Source: Halalkalibacter oceani (GTDB lineage: Bacteria; Bacillota; Bacilli; Bacillales; Bacillaceae_D). From it: a stretch of DNA of 64,000 bases. The DNA lies in assembly GCF_040544555.1 (NCBI RefSeq), contig NZ_JBEPKD010000002.1, positions 124,001-188,000 of the forward strand, written 5' to 3'. This document shows, piece by piece, positions 52,140-60,883 of the stretch. The position numbers and the translations under genes are program-made. The first letter of the stretch is position 1; each line of letters begins with the position of its first letter. The notes below the pieces were generated by a model. It made no database searches. It was not told the DNA's origin and was given only the letters and a program-made list of their open reading frames with translations.

Positions 52140-52172
52140 GCTTTCATTATACATCATCCAGTCCTCATTCGA

Positions 52173-53294
52173 CTAGACAAATGTAAAAGGATCGGTATTT
52201 CGGCTTGAGGCGATGACCGTCGTCTGATAGCCTTTCTCAGCAATGAAGCGCTCTAAATAGCGCTTGACGCCTTCCTTCATCACCTTCTCGACATTATGAC
52301 CCGGATCGACAATCGCCAGCCCGTCCATCATCGCATCGTGGGCGACGTGGTAATACACGTCACCGGTTACGATGACGTCAGCTCCTTTAAAAATCGCATC
52401 CTTCATATACTTGTTGCCATCTCCGCCAAGCACGGCGACCTTTTGCACCGGCTTCGCCAAATCACCGACGACGCGAGCGCCGCTCACCTCAAAGGCTGCC
52501 TTTACCTGCTCCGCAAATTCACCGAGGCTGACCGCTTCCTCCAGCTTGCCAATCCTTCCAAGCCCGAGCACGTCTCCCTGATTATCGAGCGGGTAAATAT
52601 CATAGGCAGGCTCCTCATATGGATGGGCTTTGATCAGCGCCTGAATGACGCGATTCTGACGCTCAGCGGGCACAATTGTTTCCAGCTTTAGCTCTTCGAC
52701 ATACTCCAGCTTGCCCTGTTCGCCGATAAATGGATTTGTCCCTTCCAACGGCTTGAAGGTACCGGTGCCCTCGCTTTGGAACGTACAATGGCTGTATGCG
52801 CCGATATGCCCTGCCCCAGCTTGGCTAATCGCCTGCCGAACTTGTTCAATATGGGTTTTCGGAACAAAGACGGCGATCTTTTTCAGCTGCTGGGTCTGAG
52901 TCGGGGCAAGCACATCTGTTTCCTTCAGGCCAAGCGCCTCTGCCATCATATCATTGACACCGCCCTTGGCAATGTCCAAATTTGTATGGGCGGCATAGAT
53001 CGTAATGTCATGCTTAAGCGCCTTCTCAACGATCCGGCCATGCGCGGTCGTCAGATCAATTTTTTTCAACGGCCGGAAGAGTAACGGATGATGAGCGATA
53101 ATGAAGTCAACCTGCTCTTCAATCGCTTCATCGATCACGTCTTCCAGCACATCGAGCGCGACCATTACTTTATGTACAGGCTTGTTTAACGTGCCGAGCA
53201 TCAGGCCGATTTTATCTCCTTCAACGGCATATGCTTTTGGCGACCACGCTTCAAAATGCTGAATCAATGCTTGTCCATTAACTGCTTTTGTCAT
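52173..53294 (-). CDS. Nif3-like dinuclear metal protein (YqfO)
   Basis: The 373-residue protein has the Nif3 fold, with metal motifs HHPLLFRPLK and AAHTNLD and, late in the sequence, GDVYYHVAHDA. Between about residues 130 and 240 a PII-like domain (inserted, ending in HPYEEPAYD) is present, as in Bacillus YqfO. It is annotated as GTP cyclohydrolase 1 type 2, though the reaction is unsettled. ATG 53294 overlaps the trmK stop by four bases (ATGA), so the two are coupled. Confidence 0.92.
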   Translation of the reverse strand: MTKAVNGQALIQHFEAWSPKAYAVEGDKIGLMLGTLNKPVHKVMVALDVLEDVIDEAIEEQVDFIIAHHPLLFRPLKKIDLTTAHGRIVEKALKHDITIYAAHTNLDIAKGGVNDMMAEALGLKETDVLAPTQTQQLKKIAVFVPKTHIEQVRQAISQAGAGHIGAYSHCTFQSEGTGTFKPLEGTNPFIGEQGKLEYVEELKLETIVPAERQNRVIQALIKAHPYEEPAYDIYPLDNQGDVLGLGRIGKLEEAVSLGEFAEQVKAAFEVSGARVVGDLAKPVQKVAVLGGDGNKYMKDAIFKGADVIVTGDVYYHVAHDAMMDGLAIVDPGHNVEKVMKEGVKRYLERFIAEKGYQTTVIASSRNTDPFTFV

Positions 53295-53998
53295 CCAAGA
53301 ACCTCCTCTACTATGTTAATTTGGTTTTGCAGCTGCTTTTGCCTTTGCCGCAGCTCTTCGGTTTCGGTCGCGCGAGCCTGCTGGTCGAGAATTCGTTTCC
53401 AGTTCGTCAGCTCGTGACGCCATTTTTTTTGAAAGGCTTCGTTTTTCTGCTTAAGTAAATAAGGGCCGAGCAAAAGCTTCTTTTCGACGTCCCCGGCGTA
53501 TAGGCCCGCATCATCGCCCCGTTCCGCGACAAGGATCTCGTACACCTTCTCATCTTCCTCTAAAATTTCCTCAGCGGTCAAAACCCACTGATTCGCTCTT
53601 AGCCAGGCCCGGATCACTTCCGCGGCGACGTTCGGCTGCAAAACGAGACGTGACACGCCTTCAAGCTTCTCCTTGCCCTCTTCCAAAATCGAAGTGATTA
53701 AACTGCCTCCCATGCCGGCAATCGTAATGACATCGGCTTCTCCGGGCTCAATGACTTCAAGTCCGTTGCCTTTGCGGACATCAATCCGTCCGCTTAAGCC
53801 CGTACGCGCCACCTGCTCCTTCGCCGATTGAAACGGCCCTTCATTCACTTCCCCGGCAATCGCTCTCGTGCCGGCATGCTGCAGGCATAAATAGCATGGC
53901 AAATACGCATGGTCAGAGCCGATATCCGCTACGGTTGCTCCTGGCGGGACATAATCAGCTACTTTAATGAGCCTATTTGATAATTGTCTTTCATTCAT
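53291..53998 (-). CDS. trmK: tRNA (adenine-22-N1) methyltransferase TrmK
   Basis: The 235-residue enzyme methylates A22 of tRNA using SAM. The Rossmann-fold motifs are ADIGSDHAYLP, GEVNEGP, and IAGMGGSLI, as in YqfN, and the C-terminal coiled coil (about 185-235) is typical. ATG 53998 is preferred over the earlier in-frame start because AGGTGATG lies seven bases upstream. It is coupled to the nif3-like gene. Confidence 0.93.
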   Translation of the reverse strand: MNERQLSNRLIKVADYVPPGATVADIGSDHAYLPCYLCLQHAGTRAIAGEVNEGPFQSAKEQVARTGLSGRIDVRKGNGLEVIEPGEADVITIAGMGGSLITSILEEGKEKLEGVSRLVLQPNVAAEVIRAWLRANQWVLTAEEILEEDEKVYEILVAERGDDAGLYAGDVEKKLLLGPYLLKQKNEAFQKKWRHELTNWKRILDQQARATETEELRQRQKQLQNQINIVEEVLG

Positions 53999-54083
53999 AG
54001 CATCACCTGTTGCTTTACTTGTTTTTTTAAAACAGAAAGGAATGCTCCTCTCCTCCATTGTACTTGCTGTCTGGCCGTTTATG

Positions 54084-54129
54084 CAAAAAGGGATGTCTCA
54101 AAAGGCTCTCGTCCTTTTAAAACATCCCT
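54084..54129 (-). terminator. Terminator after cccA
   Basis: Minus-strand AGGGATGT and ACATCCCT enclose a nested AAAAGG/CCTTTT stem, followed by TTTTTGC. It falls between cccA and trmK. Confidence 0.75.
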
Positions 54130-54203
54130 GAGCAGGAATCTGTTTCTAACCGGGTACAGCAGCAAACAGCCTGCTCCGTATGACATTCGCCTTGCCGCAA
54201 CCC

Positions 54204-54575
54204 TTATTCAGAAATTGATAATAGATATTGCGCGACCGCATCTGCTTCAACTTCGTTTAAACCAGTTGCAGGCATGCTTCCTTGTCCATTTTGAATAATG
54301 TTCGCAATCTCTTCAACCGTGTATGTCCCTTCAAGCGAAGTTAAAGCCGGACCTGCGCCACCGCTCAGGTCGCCGCCATGACAGGCGATACATGATTGTT
54401 CAGCCAACACTTGACCTTCTGCAATCGGATCTTCAAATTCTTCTATTTCTTCTGCTTCCTCACCGTCTGCGTTCATTTCAGCCCGCTCGTTTAGCCCGAT
54501 GAAAGAGAGCGACACCATAAGAAGAATCCCGATAATGGCTGTGATCGCGAAAGGCATTAATGGTCTTCCCTTCAT
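54204..54575 (-). CDS. cccA: Cytochrome c-550, membrane-anchored
   Basis: The 123-residue protein has an N-terminal membrane anchor (about 7-28), an acidic linker and a cytochrome c domain with heme motif CIACH and a Met ligand in SMPATGL. It carries electrons in the respiratory chain on the outer face of the membrane. ATG 54575 follows AAAGGAGG. Location beside trmK and sigA is as in B. subtilis. Confidence 0.95.
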   Translation of the reverse strand: MKGRPLMPFAITAIIGILLMVSLSFIGLNERAEMNADGEEAEEIEEFEDPIAEGQVLAEQSCIACHGGDLSGGAGPALTSLEGTYTVEEIANIIQNGQGSMPATGLNEVEADAVAQYLLSISE

Positions 54576-54720
54576 TCTTAAATCCTCCTTTAATCACCAT
54601 ACGTTCAACGCTTGTCGTCAAACAATTTTATGTAGACGCTTAAGATTACCCTTCTCATTTTACTTGAATTTGATTCCAAAAGAAAGGGCCTGCGGCAGAT
54701 TTGCGTTTTTTGTCACTCTT

Positions 54721-55275
54721 TTAACGAAATATAAAGTAAAGCAGGAGCAGACCGCCAAGCAGGCTGGCAATCGTAAAGAACCGAAGCTTCCATTTCCAGC
54801 CGATCATAAACCACGCCAGGCAATGAATAAAGGTCGCCAGCGCAATGTAGAGCGTTTCCCCGGCAAACATTGTCACGACCGCGTGAATCGTCAGTAAAAA
54901 GAGAAGCACAGCGGCCTCCAGCAAATACAAATACGAAAGAGCAAGCGTCTGCCGTTTCGTTCGATTAGCCAGCAGGATAATGGCGATTGTAAAAAATACC
55001 CCAGTGGAAATTTGCAATCCCAATGGAAACTCTGTAAAATAAATGACAAGAAGAGCCAACAAGAACAACGCTTGCACCATGATACATATGAGAAGCGTCC
55101 GACTCGGCTGAAAGCGCAGATGAAGCGAGCGTTTCTGTTCCGGCTCCGGCTCAATATCGTGCTCTCCTTCTGTGTAAAGCGTGAGTAAATAATCACAATA
55201 CTGGTCCGGTAACAGCTTTGACTTTTTCCAGTATTTGATTTCATTGATAATCGTTGTTTTTCTTTGCTCGTTCAT
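54721..55275 (-). CDS. Unknown membrane protein downstream of sigA
   Basis: The 184-residue product has an N-terminal cytosolic part (about 1-65) with the word EIKYWKKSKLLPDQYCDYLLTLYT and then five or six membrane helices. Similar proteins are found in other Bacillaceae near sigA but I know no function. ATG 55275 follows GGGAGGAG. It lies behind the sigA terminator. Confidence 0.65.
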   Translation of the reverse strand: MNEQRKTTIINEIKYWKKSKLLPDQYCDYLLTLYTEGEHDIEPEPEQKRSLHLRFQPSRTLLICIMVQALFLLALLVIYFTEFPLGLQISTGVFFTIAIILLANRTKRQTLALSYLYLLEAAVLLFLLTIHAVVTMFAGETLYIALATFIHCLAWFMIGWKWKLRFFTIASLLGGLLLLYFIFR

Positions 55276-55308
55276 CCCTTCTCCTCCCAAGCCTTACCTG
55301 ATAAGGGA

Positions 55309-55359
55309 ACAAAAAAGGGCCGACTCTGACACTGCATTAGTCGGAATCTGACCCTTTTT
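55309..55359 (-). terminator. Terminator of the yqxD-dnaG-sigA operon
   Basis: AAAAAGGG/CCCTTTTTT encloses a second stem CCGACT/AGTCGG on the minus strand, followed by T-rich sequence, 17 bases after the sigA stop. Confidence 0.8.
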
Positions 55360-55375
55360 ACACATTAGCAACATT

Positions 55376-56494
55376 CTATTCAAGAAAATCCTTCAGTCTC
55401 TTACTTCTGCTCGGGTGACGAAGCTTGCGTAAAGCCTTTGCTTCAATTTGTCTGATTCTCTCCCGTGTCACGCCGAATACTTTTCCGACTTCCTCCAATG
55501 TCCGCGTCCGGCCATCATCAAGCCCGAAGCGCAGGCGCAGTACATTTTCTTCTCGGTCGGTCAGCGTATCAAGTACATCTTCCAGCTGTTCTTTCAGGAG
55601 TTCATAGGCCGCCGCATCAGAAGGAGCGAGCGCTTCCTGATCCTCGATAAAATCACCAAGATGGGAATCATCTTCTTCCCCGATCGGCGTTTCCAAAGAG
55701 ACAGGTTCCTGAGCAATCTTCAGAATTTCACGCACTTTCTCAGGCGTTAATTCCATTTCCGCCGCCACTTCCTCCGGCGTCGGCTCTCTGCCGTAATCCT
55801 GGAGAAGCTGACGTTGAACGCGGATCAGCTTATTAATCGTTTCCACCATGTGAACCGGAATCCGGATCGTTCTCGCCTGGTCCGCGATCGCCCGCGTGAT
55901 CGCCTGACGAATCCACCATGTTGCGTATGTGCTGAATTTGAAGCCCTTCTCAAAGTCGAATTTTTCAACGGCTTTGATCAGACCCATATTTCCTTCCTGA
56001 ATCAGGTCAAGAAACAGCATGCCCCGGCCAACGTAACGCTTGGCAATCGAGACAACGAGACGGAGGTTCGCTTCCGCTAAACGGCGCTTCGCTTCCTCAT
56101 CGCCCTGTTCGATCCGCTTTGCCAATTCAATTTCTTCTTCGGCAGAAAGCAATGGAACCCGTCCGATTTCTTTTAAGTACATCCGGACCGGATCATTTAT
56201 CTTTATCCCTGGAGGCACGCTCAAATCATTCAGATCGAATTCTTCTTCATTTTTGACCGCCTGCTGAATATTCGGGACGTCATCTGATTCATTTAGTATT
56301 TCCACACCCTGTTCGCCAAGGTATTCAAAAAACTCGTCCATTTGGTCGGAGTCCTGATCAAACGCCGCCAGTTTCTCTGTAATCTCGCTATACGTTAAAA
56401 CTCCTCGCTTCTTTCCTGTCTCGACTAATTGTTCTTTCACCTGATCGATCGACAACTCACCTTCCGCTAGTGGGCGTATTGGTTTATCTGCCAT
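55376..56494 (-). CDS. sigA: Primary sigma factor SigA (RpoD)
   Basis: The 372-residue housekeeping sigma factor has an N-terminal sigma 1.1 region, region 1.2 (SVPPGIKINDPVRMYLKEIG), region 2 with the GLIKAVEKFDFEKGFKFSTYATWWIRQAI core (split here only by mention), region 3 and region 4 with VTRERIRQIEAKAL. ATG 56494 follows AAGGAGGGG; the ORF start six codons earlier overlaps that site. It lies 55 bases downstream of dnaG in the conserved macromolecular-synthesis operon. Confidence 0.98.
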   Translation of the reverse strand: MADKPIRPLAEGELSIDQVKEQLVETGKKRGVLTYSEITEKLAAFDQDSDQMDEFFEYLGEQGVEILNESDDVPNIQQAVKNEEEFDLNDLSVPPGIKINDPVRMYLKEIGRVPLLSAEEEIELAKRIEQGDEEAKRRLAEANLRLVVSIAKRYVGRGMLFLDLIQEGNMGLIKAVEKFDFEKGFKFSTYATWWIRQAITRAIADQARTIRIPVHMVETINKLIRVQRQLLQDYGREPTPEEVAAEMELTPEKVREILKIAQEPVSLETPIGEEDDSHLGDFIEDQEALAPSDAAAYELLKEQLEDVLDTLTDREENVLRLRFGLDDGRTRTLEEVGKVFGVTRERIRQIEAKALRKLRHPSRSKRLKDFLE

Positions 56495-56549
56495 TCGATC
56501 CCCTCCTTCCATTGTTCACAACTAAAGCTACATGCCGGGGTCGATTCTT

Positions 56550-58349
56550 TTAATGAAGCTCCTGCTTCAGGCGATTGATTTCCATAAGAAGCCTGGCTGC
56601 TTCTACAGGATCCTCCAGCCGCTTCATCTCCAATTCCTTTTGCTCTATTTGTACCCTTTTTGGGTACTTTTCAATCTGAGCCATATAATCAAGCAATTCC
56701 TGCTCCTGGCAATTCTCATTTACAGGGAGCATGGCAAGCTCAGTTACGATGCGTTTCAGCCGCTCATCGGCCAGCTCTTGAATAAAGTGACCCGGATTCG
56801 GCGGATGGCCTTCTCCGTAATAAGCAAACAGGTACGCTGCAATTGCCTGGTGATCATCAATATTAAATTCACCGCCGATCCGTTCCTGGACGCGCTCGGC
56901 AATCTCAGCATCCCTCAGCATATGAGCCAACAGAAGCCGTTCGGCATTATGATAGGCCGGCAGCAGCTTTTTCTTTTCAAAATGCTTTGGAACAGGCTTT
57001 CTCTGCTCCGTCCGGTGCGCCTGCTCTTTCCTGCGTCGCGAGCGGTAAATCTGAATTTGCTCCTGCTTCAACGCTTCAAGCGACAGGGAAAATTCATCCG
57101 CCAGCTGTCTTAAATAGTGGTCGCGTTCGACGGCGCGCTGCAAGGTAGAAATCTCTGTCAGGATCTCTTCAATATAGCGCATTCGGTCCGCTTCGTGCTG
57201 TAGATTTTTCCCTTGACGAAGGTAGCGCATTTTAAAAGCCATCATCGTCAGGCTAGCCCCTATTACATTCGATTGAAACCGTTCAGCGCCGTAAGTTCGA
57301 ATATAGTCATCGGGATCAAGGCCATCAGGCATTTGCGCCACTTTCACAAAGCAGCCTGCCTCCTCAAGCAGACCTGCCGAGCGAAAAGCGGCATCTGTGC
57401 CGGCCTGGTCGGAATCATAACAAAGGATGACCGTTTCAGCATTTCGCCTTAGCAGCCTGGCCTGTTCCTCTGTTAAGGCTGTGCCGAGCGTCGCGATTCC
57501 GTTGCGCACTCCGGCGCCCCAGGCGGCAATCACGTCGACATACCCTTCAAACAGCACCGCTGTCGATTCCTTGCGCATCGTCGGACGGGCTAAATGAAGG
57601 CCGTAAAGCGTTCTTCCTTTTTGAAAGATCGGCGACTCCGAACTGTTCAAATACTTCGGCTGCTCTCCGGAAACGGTGCGTCCGCCAAAGGCAATGACAT
57701 TTCCTTGTCCATCCCAAATCGGAAACATCAATCGCTGCCGGAAGCGGTCAAAATGGCCGCCGTCCTGCTGGCGGGTGCCGAGCAGGCTTGCCTGCGCCAT
57801 GATGTCGAGAGGAAACTGCCGCTTCGACAAGATCGTTGTCAGGGCATCCCAGCGATCCGGCGCAAATCCAATCTGAAAATGCTCGATCTGTTCTTTTGTA
57901 AAACCGCGCTCTGAGACATATTCCCGTCCGGCCTTGCCTTCCTCCGTTAACGTCAGGACATGGTGGTAGAGCTTCGCCGCCAGTTCATGGCCTGCCCGCA
58001 TGATGCTTTGCGGACCGTTTTCCTTACTGTCAGCTCCCCGGTTTACGACGATGTCCGGCAAATCAATATTTGCCCTCTTTGCCAGCTGTTGTGCCGCTTC
58101 AACAAACGTCAGACCTTCCAGCTCCATCAAAAACGAAAAAACATTTCCTCCCGCCCCGCAGCCGAAACAGTGATAAAGCTGCTTATCGGCAGAAACAGAG
58201 AAAGACGGGGTTTTCTCGCCATGAAAAGGGCATAAACCGATGTATTGCCGTCCTTGTTTTTTCAGCTGGACATGTTCGCCAATCACCTCAACAATATCTG
58301 ACGAGCGTCTTATCAATTCCACCTTTTCTTCAGGTATCCGAATGCTCAT
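56550..58349 (-). CDS. dnaG: DNA primase
   Basis: The 599-residue primase lays RNA primers for replication. It has the CHC2 zinc finger (CPFHGEKTPSF, then CFGCGAGG), the TOPRIM core with FEGYVDV and CYDSDQAGTDAA, and a C-terminal DnaB-interacting helical domain. It starts at ATG 58349 and is part of the yqxD-dnaG-sigA operon. The spacing and order are typical of Bacillus. Confidence 0.97.
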   Translation of the reverse strand: MSIRIPEEKVELIRRSSDIVEVIGEHVQLKKQGRQYIGLCPFHGEKTPSFSVSADKQLYHCFGCGAGGNVFSFLMELEGLTFVEAAQQLAKRANIDLPDIVVNRGADSKENGPQSIMRAGHELAAKLYHHVLTLTEEGKAGREYVSERGFTKEQIEHFQIGFAPDRWDALTTILSKRQFPLDIMAQASLLGTRQQDGGHFDRFRQRLMFPIWDGQGNVIAFGGRTVSGEQPKYLNSSESPIFQKGRTLYGLHLARPTMRKESTAVLFEGYVDVIAAWGAGVRNGIATLGTALTEEQARLLRRNAETVILCYDSDQAGTDAAFRSAGLLEEAGCFVKVAQMPDGLDPDDYIRTYGAERFQSNVIGASLTMMAFKMRYLRQGKNLQHEADRMRYIEEILTEISTLQRAVERDHYLRQLADEFSLSLEALKQEQIQIYRSRRRKEQAHRTEQRKPVPKHFEKKKLLPAYHNAERLLLAHMLRDAEIAERVQERIGGEFNIDDHQAIAAYLFAYYGEGHPPNPGHFIQELADERLKRIVTELAMLPVNENCQEQELLDYMAQIEKYPKRVQIEQKELEMKRLEDPVEAARLLMEINRLKQELH

Positions 58350-58382
58350 TGTGTCATCACCAACTTACATCTTCACAAGTCT

Positions 58383-58865
58383 TTAAACATTCGAGCTTTT
58401 TTGCGATCTTCCTGCTTTTTCTGCAAGAATTTCCTTAAGCTGCCGGGCAAATCGCAAACGATCTGTCTTTGTGAAAGCTTTTGGCCCTTTTGTCTTCGCC
58501 CCCATGCGTCTTTGTTTTTGTGAAACATAACGAGCATCAAGCATTTGATCAATCGTATCTTCTAAATAAAGATGACCGCGCGGCGATAATACAACAGCTC
58601 CCTTTGCCAATAAGATAGAAGCGAGTGCGTGATCCTGGGTTACACACAGGTCGCCTTTTTTTATGCGGTTCATCACATATAAATCCACCGCTTCTTTCTC
58701 ACTGTCCACCGTTACGATTTTGACGAAAGACGGCGCCTTAATATGATGGGCGTAGGAAGATACGAAAATAACATTCAACTGAAAAGCCTGAGTCGTGTCA
58801 ATGATTTCATTTTTCACCGGACACGCATCAGCATCCACATATAATGTTTGCAATGAAGGATTCAT
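58383..58865 (-). CDS. yqxD: YqxD/YaiI family protein (DUF188)
   Basis: The protein (160 residues from ATG 58865) has the DUF188 signature YVDADACPVKNEI, VTVDSEKEAVDLY, VTQDHALASILL and LSPRGHLY, ending in the basic region FTKTDRLRF. It is a PIN-like nuclease fold of unknown role. The start is uncertain: AAGGAGG sits 17 bases before this ATG and only two before an in-frame TTG (58880); the upstream ATG 58892 directly precedes the site. It opens the operon with dnaG and sigA. Confidence 0.85.
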   Translation of the reverse strand: MNPSLQTLYVDADACPVKNEIIDTTQAFQLNVIFVSSYAHHIKAPSFVKIVTVDSEKEAVDLYVMNRIKKGDLCVTQDHALASILLAKGAVVLSPRGHLYLEDTIDQMLDARYVSQKQRRMGAKTKGPKAFTKTDRLRFARQLKEILAEKAGRSQKSSNV

Positions 58866-58892
58866 GGTAGTTGAATTCAACACCTCCTTCAA

Positions 58893-59291
58893 AAATCCTG
58901 CCCTAAAATAAAAGAAATGCGTTGATTTTTGTCGAACAAACCAATTTATTCCTCATTTGCTCTTATACCTTTACTATCATTTCCAAAAAACGAAGAAAAA
59001 GTCTTGACTTTTTAAATTTATTTGTTCTTTTTCAATTTATGCGTTTAAAATTCAATAAGAATCACAATTCTTTATTATACGCAACATTTCCTCCTTTGAC
59101 TAGCAAAAAGATTAAGGGCTTGCTCCGAAAGGTTGAAATTTACCTTTTGGAGCAAGCCCGAAGCAATGTGCGGAGTCGCTACAGTATGTAAAAGACTAGA
59201 GAAGAGTGAAGTTCTCCTCTCTAGTCGAGTAGCGAACGGAGCCATTGCCATTCTCCGAGAGACATCTGATCCCTCCCCAGAGAACCCCCGC
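58893..59291. repeat. AT-rich gap plus modular intergenic repeat (copy 6)
   Basis: From 58893 to 59100 the DNA is very AT-rich; a TATAAT at 59075-59080 on the minus strand could serve the yqxD operon. From 59111, GGGCTTGCTCC-GAAAGGT pairs with ACCTTTTGGAGCAAGCCC, then GCGGAGTCGCTACA and AGAGTGAAG-type words follow, and AGACTAGAGAAGAG pairs with CTCCTCTCTAGTC. These modules match other copies. No gene is seen. Confidence 0.6.
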
Positions 59292-60104
59292 CTACTTCTG
59301 AAACATACTGGAAATCAGATTCGCCGTCTCCTCGACCGCTTTATTCGAGACGTCGATCACCGGACAGCCGATCCGTTCCATAATTTCTTCCGCATATTTC
59401 AGCTCTTCCTTAATCCGGTCTAGGTTGGCATAATTTGCCTGCGCCTTTAAACCGAGCGCTTTCAGACGCTCCGCCCGAATGTCGTTCAGCTTCTCCGGAC
59501 TGATCTTCAACCCGACGCATTTTTTCGGCGCAATCGAAAACAGCTCCTGCGGCGGTTCCACTTCCGGAACAAGCGGGACGTTGGCCACCTTTAAGCGTTT
59601 ATGGGCCAAATACTGCGAAAGCGGAGTTTTTGATGTCCGTGAAACGCCGATTAACACTAAATCCGCCCGGACAATGCCACGTGGATCACGGCCGTCATCA
59701 TACTTGACAGCAAATTCAATCGCTTCGACTTTGCGGAAATAATCTTCATCGAGGCGGTAAATTAAACCTGGCTCATAGCGTGGTTCCTCATTCGTGATCA
59801 CGCCGATCTTTTCCAGCATCGGTCCGATGATGTCGACTGTCTCGACATTGACTTCCTTCGCTTTTGCCAGTAAATAATTCTTCATATCCGGAACGACGAG
59901 CGTGAACGCGATCAACGCCCTTGCCTGCTGGGCGAGAATGATCACTTCTTCGATCGTTGCTTTATCTTCTACATAGGGAATACGTCTAACTTCCAAGCCT
60001 GCCCCGCTAAATTGGCTTGCTGCTGCTTTGACGACCAACTCTGCCGTTTCACCAACTGAATCGGAAACGACGTACACGACAGGACGTTGCTTTATTCCTT
60101 CCAT
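59292..60104 (-). CDS. yqfL: PEP synthetase/PPDK regulatory kinase-phosphorylase (YqfL)
   Basis: The 270-residue protein has the DUF299 core: YVVSDSVGETAELV, the P-loop-like GVSRTSKTPLSQYLA and VPLVPEVEPP. Proteins of this group phosphorylate and dephosphorylate pyruvate-phosphate dikinase or PEP synthase. ATG 60104 gives a length equal to B. subtilis YqfL and follows GAGGGAGG; the frame is open to 60152 where it meets the ccpN stop. It is the downstream partner of ccpN, as in B. subtilis, where YqfL modulates CcpN activity. Confidence 0.93.
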   Translation of the reverse strand: MEGIKQRPVVYVVSDSVGETAELVVKAAASQFSGAGLEVRRIPYVEDKATIEEVIILAQQARALIAFTLVVPDMKNYLLAKAKEVNVETVDIIGPMLEKIGVITNEEPRYEPGLIYRLDEDYFRKVEAIEFAVKYDDGRDPRGIVRADLVLIGVSRTSKTPLSQYLAHKRLKVANVPLVPEVEPPQELFSIAPKKCVGLKISPEKLNDIRAERLKALGLKAQANYANLDRIKEELKYAEEIMERIGCPVIDVSNKAVEETANLISSMFQK

Positions 60105-60151
60105 CATGACCTCCCTCGCTTCTTCCAATAATTGATTGTCCGAGCCCTTCA

Positions 60152-60787
60152 TTAAATCATTTCATCATTCGCCAAATCAACAAGAAGCGCGGTAATATTC
60201 GTCTTTGTAATCCGTCCGGTCACCTCAAAGCCCGAACCGTAATCAACCTCTGTCACGATCGGCAAACTGTCGATTTGCTTATCAATCAGCTTTTTGGCGA
60301 CTTCGGTAATCAAATCATCTGCCTTGCAGACCGTAATATTCGGCATCCTCGTCATAATGATACTGACCGGGATCGATTCGAGACTATGCTTCCCGAGGCT
60401 CGCCCGGAGCAAATCCTTTCGCGAGAGGACGCCGACGAGGGTCGCCTGCTTATCGACGACAAACAGGGAGCCGACATCTTCAAGAAACATCGTACAGATC
60501 GCATCGTAAACGGAAGCCGCTTCCTGCACGACAACCGGACGCGACTGATAATGCTTCACCGTTATATGCTTAACCTTCTCAGCTAACAGCTGAGTTCCGG
60601 ACTTGCCTGTGTAAAAGTACCCTACTCGCGGTCTGGCATCCAAATATCCGGCCATCGTTAAAATGGCGAGATCCGGACGCAGCGTCGCTCTTGTTAACGA
60701 AAGTCGTTCTGCAATTTGCTCTCCCGTAATCGGACCATTATTTTTGACGATTTCTACAATAGTTTCTTGCCGGCTTGTTAGTTCGAT
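60152..60787 (-). CDS. ccpN: Transcriptional repressor CcpN with non-canonical AUC start
   Basis: CcpN represses gluconeogenic genes (gapB, pckA) on glucose. Full homology (211 residues: HTH 1-60, two CBS domains from about 75) requires a start near 60787, but the frame has no ATG, GTG or TTG between the stop at 60794-60796 (minus TGA) and M45 (60655). At 60787 an ATC codon is preceded at six bases by GGTGA within AAGGACGGTGAG, an excellent ribosome binding site, and the next codons read ELTSRQETIVEIV as expected. The ATC is therefore taken as start. A GCACG-GTG-CGTGC hairpin lies just before the site. Confidence 0.8.
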   Translation of the reverse strand: MELTSRQETIVEIVKNNGPITGEQIAERLSLTRATLRPDLAILTMAGYLDARPRVGYFYTGKSGTQLLAEKVKHITVKHYQSRPVVVQEAASVYDAICTMFLEDVGSLFVVDKQATLVGVLSRKDLLRASLGKHSLESIPVSIIMTRMPNITVCKADDLITEVAKKLIDKQIDSLPIVTEVDYGSGFEVTGRITKTNITALLVDLANDEMI

Positions 60788-60883
60788 AGCTACTCACCGT
60801 CCTTAGCACGCACCGTGCCCTTCTAATCTAAAATTATTATATATGATTATTCTCAGAAGTAAAACGATTGAGCCTCTTCCTCT

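Noticed and set aside
60152..60655. ATG 60655 as the ccpN start
   Set aside because: It would remove the whole HTH that is encoded in frame upstream and colinear with known CcpN.
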